A stretch of DNA of 64,000 bases, from contig OW387146.1 of the NCBI GenBank assembly GCA_936440205.1, positions 23,002,458-23,066,457 of the forward strand, written 5' to 3'. The first letter of the stretch is position 1. Every line of letters starts with the position of its first letter. The notes under the pieces are model-generated. The model was not told where the DNA came from, searched no databases, and was given only the letters and a program-made list of their open reading frames with translations. Below are positions 1 to 11,699 of this stretch, one piece after another. Origin of the DNA: Lepidonotus clava (lineage: Eukaryota > Annelida > Polychaeta > Phyllodocida > Polynoidae). The translations under genes and the position numbers were made by a program.

Positions 1-1115
1 TACTTACATTCTGGTGTTGTGGCAATCTCTGTGTAAAACATGTATATCCCACTAGTTTTAACATCGTTATTATTGTGTCATACTGGTGTTATATAAAACT
101 TTGAGTATAACATAGGAAAACTATCTTTCTCTGACACCAGTTTTTGACAAATGGAATTTCAGAGTAAAACATGTATTCTATATTGGTTTTTCCTGGGTTT
201 TTCCTTGGTTTTTATTTGGAGAAGTCACAGAGATAACTTATGGAAACTGATATCTTTACACCAGAATTTCACTGTGTAAGTTCTTTGGAAACTGGTATGA
301 ATTTGTTTGGTGCACTTTCATGAATTAAGAGTTTCATCAGAAAAATTGAATAGTATAAATATCTTACTTTTAGGATAACTAATTTAGAGGTTTTTCCAGA
401 AATAACAATTTTTATATAGTTTAAAGATAATGTAATCAACTGTTTTTTTTTCATGCAAGTTCTGTAATAGCCCAGTGGAAGAGCACTGGCATTGTATGTG
501 AGGGGTCAAGGGTTCAACCCCCCACCATTTTCTTATAATAACAAAAATAAACACAACCTTGATAGGTGAAAACATGTGTCAAAAACTTGTGTTAGAAATT
601 CATTGGCAACACCAGAAATGAGGTCAACAGAATCCCAAGTTGTACTTAAGTCTAAAGCATGTGTATTGCCTCTTGGATCATGTGATCCTAGACTGCACAG
701 CACATGTCTCTATTACCTGGGTGGTATCTGGAAATATTGCATTAGATTTCTTTAAAAAAAATTAATTTATATAAAGAGTTAATCAACATCCAATGCAGAC
801 AACAAATATTGAAAACCTGAAGTGTATAAATCCATTTATATGGAAGCTGAAAATTCTAGTCCTGATATCTATCATTTAGTCATCCATAACTCAAAACATT
901 TCAAAACCTAGTATGGAACATATCAGTTAATAGGCAGAATACCACAGCCCCAGAATGTAAAAGGAATGCTTTGAAAATAAGACTTAATCTACATATAATG
1001 ATACATTATTGAAGTGTTATATTCTAATTTTGTTCACACAGTCATGTCCGAGGCGAAACTTCCAAATAGTTCCGCTGTTCCTTTTGAACACATTCACTTA
1101 TATAGGTGCTATATC
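1..1115 (+). repeat. dispersed repeat, copy 1, cut by the window edge
   Basis: This stretch matches, as a reverse complement, about 16826-17775. Shared landmarks run from the first bases (TTGTGGCAATCTCTG) to CATTCACTTATATAGGTG near 1094-1111. It contains a tRNA-like segment with Pol III boxes (459-522) about halfway along. No protein-coding frame is conserved between the copies. At the other site the copy is an insertion relative to a duplicated empty site, so this is a mobile or retroposed repeat rather than a host gene. Its left end is outside the window and its family was not recognised. Confidence 0.7.
459..522 (+). other. tRNA-like segment with Pol III box A and box B
   Basis: A box A match (TAGCCCAGTGG, near 469-479) is followed about 30 bases later by a box B match (GGTTCAACCC, near 510-519). 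A rough cloverleaf can be drawn, but the acceptor stem is poorly paired, so this is unlikely to be a working tRNA gene. Such a head is typical of tRNA-derived SINEs. Here it lies inside a longer repeat, so either a SINE sits in the repeat or the repeat is a composite SINE-like unit. Confidence 0.55.
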
Positions 1116-1699
1116 TAGTAAATTCAGATAGAAGTTACTAAAGACGTTGTATGATACTGGACAAATAATAAGGTTAAAGGGGTAATCTGGGCAGAGACAT
1201 AAGAGAAGTTTAAATATAGGCCTGCGTTGACCTGAACATGACGTATAGAGCAAATCTAGGTCAATTGTATGTAGTAAAAGGTAGAGACTGGTGATGTCAC
1301 ACATCACGTTATATCTATATCTAAACCTCCCTAATCATAGGGGACTTAAATAAATTTAAAGAGAGATAGAAGATAAGTAATATAATAATAACCAAATGTA
1401 TGATTGAAATAAATTGCCGATGGACAGCGAGGGCTAGAAAATCAGCATCTACATTAAATTGCTGAAGCCCATTTCTGTATAATCTTTCCTGATTAAAAAA
1501 AAGTAAACAGGCATGCAGTTAGCTAGTAGAATTAAGATACCTTGTACAGGGGGGTGGACAGAGACAGATAGTGGTCATGTACAAAGAGACTGAGGAGGTG
1601 TATGGTGAGACAAGTAGAAGGCATCTAAAAAGACAAGTAAGAAGTTATCATCACTGATTGGAGAAAAAAATACCATTTATGGTGTGTGATTTCCCCTAG
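1116..1699. other. non-coding, nothing recognised
   Basis: AT-rich unique-looking sequence. No ORF, RNA gene or repeat border could be supported. Confidence 0.5.
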
Positions 1700-1868
1700 G
1701 GGGCCTTCCATTAAATACGTACACACATTTTTGAAATATCTCAGATCCCTCCAACCCTATTGGGCAAAGATATGCATTGGATTTGTACTAGAATATACAC
1801 ACATTTAAAGATATTTTGTATCCCCCTGCCCCCCCCCCTTGATGCATACATACTTAATGGAAGGCCCC
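1700..1868. mobile_element. short inverted-repeat element (MITE)
   Basis: The ends are near-perfect inverted repeats of about 22 bases: GGGGCCTTCCATTAAATAC at the left, and the reverse complement of GGGGCCTTCCATTAAGTATG at the right. The interior is non-coding. A related end (CCTTCCATTAAGTATGTACA) occurs near 53679. No clean target-site duplication is visible, so the superfamily is open. Confidence 0.7.
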
Positions 1869-2133
1869 TTGGGCCTAGGGAGAGCCACTAAAAAGGAGCA
1901 ACTAGACACCTGTTGCAGGCAGGAAAAACAGAATGACCCACTTCTGTTCTATAAATCCTCTATATCAGCTTATATATATTGTATCTCCAAACACATAACT
2001 CTGAAGCAAGGTTGGGCGAATATTCATGGTTTATAAGATGAACCTGGAAGCGCAAAGGCCCCTCATAACCTAAAAGAAATATTTTCCGATGGTATATACT
2101 TGACTGAGAAGCGTTGGCTGTCGTCCAGTCAAT

Positions 2134-2303
2134 CAGTGGCGGATCCAGCATTGAAAAAAAAGGGGGGGGGCGTTATTGGGAAATATTTTTGTTACTTTTT
2201 GGCATTAAAACTTTTGCATTAAAAATATCAATATTTGGCCAAAAAAATGGGGGGTACACCCCCCCAGCCCCCCCTCCCCCCCTCCCCTCTAAATCCGCCA
2301 CTG
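2134..2303. mobile_element. MITE with CAGTGGCGGAT ends
   Basis: The terminal inverted repeat is CAGTGGCGGAT at the left and ATCCGCCACTG at the right, enclosing G-run and C-run rich non-coding DNA. Degenerate relatives with the same ends and layout are at 45734-45911 and 47354-47516. CAG-type ends recall hAT elements, but I see no 8-bp target duplication, so that assignment is only a suggestion. It lies between two related fragments (1994-2050 and 2509-2575) that share AAGCAAGGTTGGGC. Confidence 0.65.
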
Positions 2304-3310
2304 TCACTGTTCCACAGGTGGCTACCACCACTCCATAAGTGTTAACCAATGTTCCTGCAATGTCTTTATAACAAAATAACAGGTGAGACTCCAGTTATTG
2401 TGCTAAAAAGCTGACTCACCAAACACATAACTACCGGGTAACTGGTAGATTATTAAAACCGACTAGGTAGCCGATGTCTATCAGTATAAATAAAATAACT
2501 TTTTTAAAAAAATAACTCTAAAGCAAGGTTGGGCAAATATTCCCAGCTCATTAGTCAAACCTGGAACCACAATGGCCAAACTGACCAACTGGCCAACTGC
2601 CACAAAAAAGATCCTGTTGTTATAATGATGACAGTCAAGGTTCATTAGGTTGAATCAACCAAACAACTGCTTGCAAACTCCACATATGACTTGTTCAAAC
2701 AATTCTTGAACCATGTATACGTTCCACAAACACAAACATTAATTCTCATGTTACTGATTAATTGAGAATCAATATTAGGGTACCTAATGTACCTTAAGGC
2801 CAATTCAACATGATGTGCCCAATCAGATTATATAGAACAAGGTAGATAAACAAATTTAATGGAAGCAACAACACTCGGTCCTGATTATTTTATAGTTTTA
2901 GTCTTACATAATTTGTTCAATACACCCTAAGTGTGTGTCTCCAAATCAGAATCTTTTATAACTAAATCTAGCTCCATTACATTTGACTTTCAAAAGAGAC
3001 CTCTGAATCATATAATTATGGACAGCAAATTTTTAATATGCCAGATCCTCAGTGTTTGTAAGATCTAAGGAAGGATAGATCTGAGAGAGTTCCTGAGTGG
3101 TGGCTGGCCTGGCTTATTGACTGTGTCACTAATGGTGAGTCTAAACCCTTTAAGGGTCATTTGGATCTGAAAACTTAATGGATGTACATGTGAAAACCAT
3201 TTTATTCTGTGGATGCTCCATAAAGCTGACAGATAATTGATTATTGATACATTTCTTTTTTTTATTTAAAAATCTGTTCATGTACACAAAGGTCTTCTGA
3301 TGTGGTTGGA
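2304..3310. other. non-coding, no gene recognised
   Basis: AT-rich DNA. The only structure seen is a fragment at 2509-2575 resembling 1994-2050. No coding potential or RNA gene was found. Confidence 0.45.
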
Positions 3311-4205
3311 CAATAATGGTGTGATGAGTTTGTGAAGTAATTCATGTTTTGACATGAGTGTTAAGACAATGTTGTCGTGGTGTCATGTCAAAATGAGAAT
3401 TTGGGTGATTGGGTCAATGCACAAGATAACATGCAAACTGGAAGTGACGTCACCAAAAGCCGTTTGACCAAAGCAGCCAATGATTGAACGAGAATGTATC
3501 AAAATGTATCAAAATTTGTCTATATAAAGAGTGATATTGCATGAAATAAACAGTCCCTTTGTGGTACTCACTGTGTTCATGCCTCTTTCTTCCGGGCATG
3601 AACAACCTCTTGACTTATGGGAACAAGGATTATGGTCCCAGGGATGCAGATGAAAGACTTAGGGCCTAGTAATGGCTTTTGGACTTAGAAGAAGTTAGGC
3701 CATTGAGGTACAAGGATGGGAGCCCTGTCTCACGAGAACGAGAACACAAATCGAGCAACCATGGGGAACGACATCACGGGCCACTGGCCAGCACACTACA
3801 ACCCCTTTATTTTTGGCAACAGCCCGTCAGTTATCCCCCAACAGAGCACCCCTAGGAGACAACCGCATGATAACATGAAATCCGACGACACCTCCCCTTT
3901 GATGTGACCAAGCAAGCGCCTACACCCGTCCCCGGCCTGGTCTGGCATTGAACTAGAGAGCTCGCGCTTTCCCCACACTATCCCGAACTGCATCCACCCT
4001 CGTGCATGAGGCACGAATCTGAGACCCACGGTCCCTCGCTTGTTCCCCTGTGCCAAATTCATGGCCCTGTGACCTGGCCCAGAATTCAAGCTAGCACATA
4101 TGTCCATCCAATCTGTTCTTTCGTACTGCATCGAACGGTGGAACTTTGGCCAGAGGCTGACCCAAAAAGGGAAACGGAAACCCCAAAACCAAATTCCCAT
4201 CACAA
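3311..4205 (+). mobile_element. possible LTR-type retroelement remnant
   Basis: A CCAAT box (about 3478), TATATAAAG (about 3521) and AATAAA (about 3544) follow each other within 70 bases, an order typical of the U3-R part of an LTR. Just downstream is a 9-bp stem (3575-3583 with 3595-3603). Then comes about 500 bp that is clearly more GC-rich than its surroundings and holds only short frames, none recognised. No second LTR is visible. If it is an LTR element it is an old, broken fragment. A host promoter with a GC-rich first exon is the alternative. Confidence 0.25.
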
Positions 4206-5667
4206 TATAAATAACAAATATTGATTATTGCATCAATGAACAAACATGATAACAATACAATACAATGTGTAACCTATTTTCTTTCACTATATTAAATAAT
4301 TCTATTGTCAATCTTCTATATATATATTTATAATACAATAATATTCCTAGCATTTTGAACCGTTTCTCTTAAGTTATTCTACAAACATGCACCATTATAA
4401 AACAGACTTTTGCATATCCTTTCCTTATTAGTGAAAGGTAAATCAAATTAAGCTATATTTTTATTTCACAGAGACATATCTGCCTGGTATACATTCATAT
4501 TTTCACAATCTTTACTTAATTTATACATCATTTATAGTGTGATGTTCTTCAGTGAATTAGGGTTTCCGAACTCTCAACAAAGAAACGTTTGGGTTGTTTT
4601 TGGGAGAGTTCAAATTGGAGACCGATGTGTAAGAGTAAGAGTTGTACCCCGCGCATGAGAGTGAACAAACTGGATGGTTGGGGTTCTCAAGGGTCGAAGC
4701 AGGAGAGGTTTTGGGGTAAGGCGTGTCTCAGGCATTAAAGTAGTGTGTCATTCGGCCGGCCCGTCCAAGGAGTCAGGTCGTCGCTTACCTTTTAGAGATT
4801 GGTAGCGTGTGGCCGAGCGGATTGCACCTTCATTCCTGCCGTGTTGGGCCGACTGCTCACTATTTCGGGCTTCCGTACTTGGCCGGTCTTTTGGTCTCGG
4901 GCTGCATCACGGGCTGATCAGGGCTTTTGTACCATCTTCTGGCTTCTCGAGTCACTTCCTAATTTACAGCTGACTTATATCTTTCAGCTTAGTTTTAATG
5001 GATCACTCACTACTATTATTGCATAATTATCTGTGACTTGCCAGTTCGGAGGCCGGGCATCTTAAAGAAGAGACGTGTGAACACAAAGAGGAACTGTTTA
5101 TTTCAGGCCTCTTATATATATTTTTTCAACTTCACATACATAGGTTCATGTTCTTCCAGTTGAATACAAAGTAATGAGATGAGCTTACATAGGTATGAAG
5201 GATGATGAGATAATTAGGTGATACATATCATATATATATTTCTCCCAACCACGGATAGCCAGTTTTGTGAGTTGTACCTGCAGGTTAGCCTAAAACAGGA
5301 TGTATGCTGGGTAATTTGTTGACAACACTCAAGGATTTAGTATAGTAATTTTCATGAATTGTTTCATTATTTGTAAATTAACATTGTAAAAAACTAGCCA
5401 TCATTATTTTTTTTAAATAGTATCTAGGTGCATTAATATTTTCTGAGTTGTTTGCAAATTCATTCATTGAAGATGGATTTATAGGAAGTATTTGTTTATT
5501 TTCTATAGTTTCTTCATGGATTTTGTCGAAAAAATCTGTAAAAATTACCCTGCAGGTCCTTAGAATATTGTAAATCAGCTATCCGTGGTAGGGACAATAG
5601 TGTATCTGGTAATAACCAGCTGATTCTATGCCATGCTAAGGCCATGCCATTCTAGTACGTGACAATA
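4206..5667. other. non-coding, with a GC-rich patch
   Basis: AT-rich DNA interrupted by a GC-richer stretch at about 4556-5050. That patch includes TGGCCGAGCGG near 4811, which looks like box A of a Leu or Ser tRNA, but no box B or cloverleaf follows. No gene can be supported. Confidence 0.4.
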
Positions 5668-5920
5668 ACATTATCCTTAATAGTTGTCCAGAGAGATCAC
5701 AGGTCCAACCAAGTATTCACAGTTTGTTGACCGGGTTTATCTAGTATAACTTTTAAATTTTACTTTTACTGTGGCTCTTTGGGTTTGAACAGGCAGCATG
5801 TTCCAGAGTCAAACTCCTCTGTATAATGGGCTATTTAGGACCTTGGTTAGCTTAGTAGGGGTCATAACAAAAAATTATGTTATTTTCGTATTATGCCCAA
5901 GAAACAAAGACTCATGTTAA

Positions 5921-6054
5921 CATGTGTTTTACAGGGAGCAAAAACAGGTGGTATTCACGAGATTTTGTTAACACCATTTCCGGTGTTTTTCACATGGTTA
6001 TGTTAATCTTGTGTTTCCTGTGAGTTTCTTTAACTTAATGTGCCCTGTAAAACA
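5921..6054. repeat. small foldback sequence
   Basis: TGTTTTACAGGG near 5925-5936 is the reverse complement of CCCTGTAAAACA at 6043-6054, and the sequence between is partly self-complementary. This looks like a tiny foldback or MITE. It lies in a block that copy B lacks. Confidence 0.45.
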
Positions 6055-6105
6055 TGTGTAAATCACTAGTTGATCACCAAATCAAAACTCGTGTCATAGA
6101 CCAGG

Positions 6106-6437
6106 GGGGCATTCAACAAAGATTTCGCGATAATCTAGTTTGAAGATATACCACGATACCAACAATTGTTATCGCCACATAACATTTTTCTTTTTCTTTT
6201 TTTTGTTCAAATTTTTTTTCAATCAAACTCAAACTTTACAGGCTTCTTCCTTGGTCACATATATATATTTTGGCATATTAATATTTGTGAAAATATATTT
6301 TTTTTAAACCGCGATATTTTGTAATTATCGCTGCAATACTGATTTGAGGCCTTGGCGATAATATTTTGAGTATCCCCAATCTTTTATGGAAGTGCTTTAA
6401 CTCGCGATAATTATCGCCAAATTTTTATGGAATGCAT
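6106..6437. mobile_element. MITE with GCATTC ends and GCGATAAT motifs
   Basis: The left end reads GGCATTCAACAAAGATTTCG and the reverse complement of the right end reads TGCATTCCATAAAAATTTGG, each followed by GCGATAAT. The interior is AT-rich and non-coding. It is missing from copy B, so it either inserted after the duplication or was lost from B. Confidence 0.6.
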
Positions 6438-6731
6438 ACCTGTAGTTTTCATGGGGTAAACTTGGAGTTTAGTCACTAAACTAGTTTACAACTAATAAAA
6501 CACGTGTTCAAGTGAAAGAAAACATGAGCCTTGTTTGCTGGGTGGTCTATATATTTCAATATTTTCTCCCAGCAATTCTTGTCTATATGCATCACTGAAA
6601 GGATGTGTTATTTGCATCTTTCTACCAGATTTTCATAATCATATATTCGTAATAATCTTCAATATGAACAGTGTTTATGCCTTCCTCTATCTATGATAAA
6701 CAATGACTATTTTTGTATACCTTCAATTCAA

Positions 6732-6737
6732 TTTATT
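6732..6737 (-). other. poly(A) signal of the copy A carrier gene
   Basis: AATAAA on the minus strand, about 120 bases downstream of the stop codon. The same hexamer is kept in copy B at 16737-16742, but there a 1.36-kb insertion separates it from the gene. Confidence 0.5.
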
Positions 6738-6857
6738 TCTCTACCCTCATTAACCCTGTAACCATATTTGTACAGTATCACACAATGTCTTTGGTGACTT
6801 CTATCAGAATTTACCACATATAGATTGGTTATGTACTGTAATAGAGTGCAACAATGT

Positions 6858-7907
6858 TCAATCCTCAAAATCCATCATGGAGGGTCTAACAGAAGAAATT
6901 GCACTCACAATAGATGAGAAAATAAGAAAAAAACATCCAAGAACTTCAAGAAAGTTCCTCCTGCCACTGAGATGTTGATGAAAGATCGTGTATTGGAAAA
7001 TCAAACTTACAACTGGTTGAATGCTTTCGGTCACAGATGCAAGAATTGGGGAAATTATTTGATACCCAGCATTTTCCAAAAGTTCGGTCAAATCAACAAA
7101 TAATGCATGACAACCAATCAAAGATATATCAAAAGGATCATCAATTGAGACTGGTTGTTCAATATAAAACATTAATGTCAAAGAGACAGGAAAACCTATT
7201 AAAGCTGTTGCAAAACATATCAGAGATGGATCACAAAATCTAAGATATGTTCCAATTGTAATCATGTGCAAACTGCTAAACAATGCAGCAAAAAACATTA
7301 TCATGTATCCTATGAGGATGATCCAGCCAAGGTTTATTTGATGGACCTCATTCATTGATGTATGAGATAAGTTACTAGCTATTAAACTATGCCAGACAAG
7401 CTCTCTTGTTGTTTGTTTTATGTAACTCACATTGTGTAGAAATGGTGGCATAAATCCCTTTGAAATTGAGTCCCATGGTTGGATTTGAAGTGTCAGACCA
7501 GCTATACTCCCCACTATGGAAACAGTTAAAAATAAATGTACATGTTCACCAAAATAAAATTTCATGGCAAGGGCAATGATGACCATTCTTGCTGCAAAGA
7601 AGACACCAGTTGCATTGGAGAGTGGTAGAAAAGAAATGGCTGCAAAGAACAAAACATCTGAGATCACACGAAATATTGAACAGATGACCACAAAAAAATA
7701 CTTCTCTTGGGGAATATAGATGTTAATTTTTCTCAAGTACATAAATGACCCAGAGACAATGAGCATTATCATGCTTCTGATAGCATCAAGTTGGCAGTCA
7801 GGAACTGCCCTCTGGAGGCCCTGAGCAAAAGCTCCTGCAACTTCCCATGATATCAAACTCAATAAGATTGAAACATATCCTAGTAGAAAATTCCTTGAGC
7901 ATTGCAT
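6858..7907 (-). CDS. DMT/EamA membrane carrier, SLC35G-like, copy A
   Basis: A 349-residue uninterrupted frame with about ten hydrophobic segments, roughly at residues 8-28, 43-57, 70-92, 94-116, 122-141, 193-215, 225-249, 259-275, 282-304 and 320-340. A hydrophilic loop lies between the two five-helix halves, as in EamA-type drug/metabolite transporters. PLSNATGVFF (95-104) resembles the SLC35G-type loop before helix 4 or 5. The substrate cannot be inferred. The start ATG directly follows a good acceptor (GTTTCAG), so a 5' non-coding exon upstream is likely and the coding part is one exon. The copy at 18224-19273 has equal length, no indels and about 30 substitutions, which suggests both are maintained. 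Family assignment is by pattern only. Confidence 0.85.
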   Translation of the reverse strand: MQCSRNFLLGYVSILLSLISWEVAGAFAQGLQRAVPDCQLDAIRSMIMLIVSGSFMYLRKINIYIPQEKYFFVVICSIFRVISDVLFFAAISFLPLSNATGVFFAARMVIIALAMKFYFGEHVHLFLTVSIVGSIAGLTLQIQPWDSISKGFMPPFLHNVSYIKQTTRELVWHSLIASNLSHTSMNEVHQINLGWIILIGYMIMFFAALFSSLHMITIGTYLRFCDPSLICFATALIGFPVSLTLMFYIEQPVSIDDPFDISLIGCHALFVDLTELLENAGYQIISPILASVTESIQPVVSLIFQYTIFHQHLSGRRNFLEVLGCFFLIFSSIVSAISSVRPSMMDFED

Positions 7908-8230
7908 TCTGAAACATGAGGGATAAGCATATTTATTTCATGAATACATAAATATGAATTTAGACAGATAGACATGTAAATCTAAATATGTATGTGTGTG
8001 TGCATTAATTAGGAAGGTAGCATCTGTATGTGTGACCAAATGAAATATAAAAGACTGGGTATGTAATTGTGAGTGTTGCTGGCCACCAAACTGCCCATCA
8101 TGTTGATTGCCACTAATTTACATGTACTAGTGGTTGCCACTGTTGACACCTTTCTGAACACACCAGTTAGGTTGATTTCCATTTTTCCCTATTCCATTAT
8201 CACAAAATTAATTAAGTCAAATGCAGAAGC

Positions 8231-8640
8231 TTGATAGACATACCTCTTAAAGATTCTTTTAAAGCATACAGATTCCATGGTTTGAATGAGAAGCTCCTGA
8301 TTCCACAGCTAATGCCATCATTCACTCTGCTTCTGTTCATAGTGATCCAAGAGGGAAATGTCAAGACTGCTTCCTTAGCTCCAGCCTCAGCTGCCTATCA
8401 GATCCCAATTGAAATAATTGTTAAGGAAAAAGTATCACAGCTCCATAAAAAGGTCCCAACAAACTCCTTACTCCCTTATGGCCCTTATTCTGTCAGAGAC
8501 TACAGTTGCCTCCTTAAGAGTCTAAGAAAAGGAACAAATTGCTTTGAATATTGGTTTTACAAGATGACTACATGACTTTCATATTTGTTTTCCTCTGGCC
8601 AAGAATGTTTTGAATTAGATCCCAGCAATGCCATTTTGTA
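8231..8640. other. conserved non-coding block upstream of the carrier
   Basis: Strongly similar to about 19690-20060 in copy B. Short plus-strand frames in the two copies share a tail (KVPTNSLLPYGPYS) but are in different phases before it, so protein-coding conservation is not supported. It may hold promoter or 5' exon sequence for the minus-strand carrier. Confidence 0.4.
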
Positions 8641-9058
8641 AGAGAGCCATTTCAATGTGGATGTTGCCATCTTATGAATATTACCCTAGCTATGTCTATC
8701 TATTAGATATAAAGAATAAGATGGTAATAAGGTACCTAATGTTTTGAAAGTCAGACATCTTAGATTCTTATGGCTGAAAATAGTAGCTTTCCCCTACTGG
8801 ATAAACCAGTAGGAGGATAACGTTTCATTCTAACAGAGTTAAATTCATGTCAGTTATTTTACTCACTAAGGATTCGATGAAAGGTATGAATCATTATGTT
8901 ATTTAAGCCAGCCACCTTAAGCCCCATACCCACTAACCGAAGGACTGAAGGACCGACGGCCAATGGCCAATGGCCATCGGCTGTCAGTGTTATTGTTGGC
9001 GTAAAATTATTAAACATGTTTGATATGGATCGGCACAGCATACTATAATGTAGATTAA

Positions 9059-10146
9059 ACCCTTTGCCTCTCTCTAATCCAAATTTAGGTCATATGTGAC
9101 TGGAATTTGAAAATTTGCTTAATTTTGGTGATATTTGAAGAATTTCAATAATTTCTTTAGTGTTAATTAAAGTAAAAGTCTTGCTCTACACAAACAGGGA
9201 CTTTTATTTATCATAAAACGAAAAGAAATAATGGTTTTATTACTTTGAAGGGACGCTTATAGCAATTCTATTGAAATGTAGGAAAATGTCACAGAATTTC
9301 AGTTAATTATTGGGCAAAAAATCAATATAAATGTCAGTTTATCAAATTTCTAATAATAATTTTTTGGATAGTGGCAGCATATTCTTACTTTTAAGGGTAC
9401 CTGTTGTGCCCTAAAATAATTTGGTTTTGAAAAATTATAAGTTGTAATAATCTAGGGGAAGGTGAAAACTAGCATCAATTTTATTTAATTATGCAAAATA
9501 AGCAAGAATTCTATGGAAAATGTGTTTTCAGCATTTAATTAAAAGATTTTCTTTATGAAATGACAACTACTTTGAAAAAAAAGGAACCCAAACATTTTAG
9601 ATTGATATATTAACTCATATAGCATAGTTGTAAAAGATTATGTGCCAAATAATATATATGTCTGGTTTATTTATGTACAATGATACCCTGAAATAATGTT
9701 ATATGGAATTTTTTAAGGAAATTCATCAGATTTTGTCAAAATTAGACAAAATTGCCTTAAAATCTTCCCATCATAATCAACTGATCTCTTTGTCATATAT
9801 TTTCACACTACACATCATTTGAATCCTACGTGTATTGTCTACATTATGTCAATAGTAACTTTTTCTCTAAAATTAATATTTAACTTTTTTTTTCTGGAAT
9901 TTCTTGAAAATTGTCAAACATTTACTTTAAATAATGTAAAAACTTAGGTCATGTGACCTGGGTCACGTGACACATGGTTTATGAAATTTGAAATTTGCTT
10001 TTATAATATATTTCCTGAGAAAATGGGCTTTAAAATGATATATTTTGTCAATATTGTGAAGAGATTTGATGCTTAAAAGGTTATTTCCAATTACCCTTAT
10101 CATGTTTGAGTTCAGAAATTGTCAAAATTGCGGGGAGGCAAAGGGT
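9059..10146. mobile_element. 1.09-kb non-autonomous DNA transposon, copy A only
   Basis: Terminal inverted repeats ACCCTTTGCCTC and GAGGCAAAGGGT are perfect over 12 bases, flanked by TAA on both sides (9056-9058 and 10147-10149). Copy B keeps the unoccupied site (GTAGATTAAGCAG near 20459) with a single TAA. A 3-bp TAA/TTA duplication is typical of PIF/Harbinger elements. A TTAA (piggyBac) reading is possible but leaves one end a base longer. The interior is AT-rich with no coding frame. Confidence 0.88.
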
Positions 10147-10639
10147 TAAGCAGAACTTGTCACAATTGATTTCAACTGCTAATGGTATTTGATAACATTG
10201 GTTGGCCATCTTGAATATAGATTCCTTTGTTGATTCTAAAAGCAAGTAATTTAATTCCCTGACCTTTAATCCCCTTTCCACTAACAATGTTTTCCGAGGT
10301 ATTTCAGACACTGAGATTTCAGATTATTACACTGCCATTTTTTTCACTGGTTTGCAGGTGACTCCCCTTCCAAAGTCAATTAAAGGGTATGAGGAGCCAT
10401 CCTACCAAACTAAATGAAGAAATCTTGTGAGGAAAGAGTGAACTTTGTTATGCTTTTATTTTGAATTACTTTGGAATCTGGAAGGTAATATCACTGAGGC
10501 ATTATGCTAATATATTCAAGTTTTTAGACATTAATTTTGTGATGTTCACCGGGCAGAAAAAGTTATTTATTGTTGAAACAATTTCCTCTTGTACAGATGT
10601 TTTTAGCGGCTGACAACCATGTTTTTTTTCTCAAATCAG

Positions 10640-11275
10640 TAAGTCATCTTGGATTTTAGATTAATATGTTGACTTCCAATGCCAATGATTAGATTGTCAG
10701 TTTCTCAACCTCCCCATTATTTTGATATCAACAATGTCTTATTGGCAATTTTAGAAACTGGGCTATAAGATTGTTTATAGTTAAAGGCACCCACATTGTT
10801 TCTAGGCCCTCATGTATTCTATTGATATTTCAAAATGGCTCCTTCCAGATTTCATATTAATGTCTCAGATGTCCCTCAAACCAAAGTTTGAACATTATAA
10901 TTATATTCTTCTTGTATATATCCTTACCACCTATCTTACATTTCTAATTTGCCTTTTTGCTTTTTCCAGTACAGGGTTTACTATCTGGGATTACTATGAT
11001 ATATTCTACTAATCTTCAACTTCTGGAAGATTATTAGGCTGGACACATTGAAGGATTAACCTAAAATTCTGGTCATTTCGATCAGTTCAGGTGGCTTAGT
11101 TCTGGTCGAAACAACCAAGAAATGATCTAAAACGTCCAGAAATTGTGCTCCAATTGAGCGATTGGATCAGAAATCAATCAAAAAAATGTCAATCACTTGA
11201 AAACTATTCAAGAGTAATATATAAGAGTGTTAGATATTAGTAGCTAGTAATATCTATTTTGCCAGAATCTTAGTC
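10640..11275. other. block present only in copy A
   Basis: Copy B joins AAATCAGTAAG directly to CATCACTCAGTGG (near 20880-20897), where copy A has about 630 extra bases. CATC occurs at both edges in A, which fits a microhomology deletion in B as well as an insertion in A. No gene was recognised inside. Confidence 0.5.
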
Positions 11276-11699
11276 ACATCACTCAGTGGACTCAATCTCT
11301 ACTCTTTTTGATTTGCATGGATGTATTGTATATATTCTTTAATCCGATATATGTAGGTCAAAGCTTACAATGGTAACTTGACTGGCCAGTTTTTCATATG
11401 ACATACCTTGGGAATTACTATATACATAAAAAAAATATATTAATGTTCTGGAAAAAATTGAATAAGCTACCAGGTGTTAACGATTCTGGTGGTGCGGAAG
11501 CCCTCTCAACTCAGGATACATTAGTATAAGCAATAGGGAAAAGTATGTCATTTCAGTGTAGCCCAACACAAATGTCAATACTTACCAGAATGGTCCGATG
11601 CAAGTCTCAGCTCTTCTACTGATGTTTCAAAGCTTTAGATTTCTCACTCCTAAAGGCTATCTTCTGCCCTTTTAATGTCTATACTTGAACTTAAACTGA

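Noticed and set aside
3796-4203. 135-residue minus-strand frame in the GC-rich island
   Set aside because: No recognisable domain, start context or splice evidence. Long frames are more likely by chance in GC-rich DNA.
4799-5026. tRNA-Leu or Ser-like start (TGGCCGAGCGG) near 4811
   Set aside because: Only box A is present. No box B, acceptor pairing or anticodon arm.
7037-7243. Plus-strand frames opposite the carrier genes (also 18379-18609 and 18882-19190)
   Set aside because: Antisense shadows of the intact minus-strand carriers.
8231-8575. Plus-strand 114-residue frame, with a partly matching frame at 19844-20068
   Set aside because: The shared tail is preceded by different phases in the two copies, and other non-coding DNA there is equally conserved. 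It is a by-product of the duplication.
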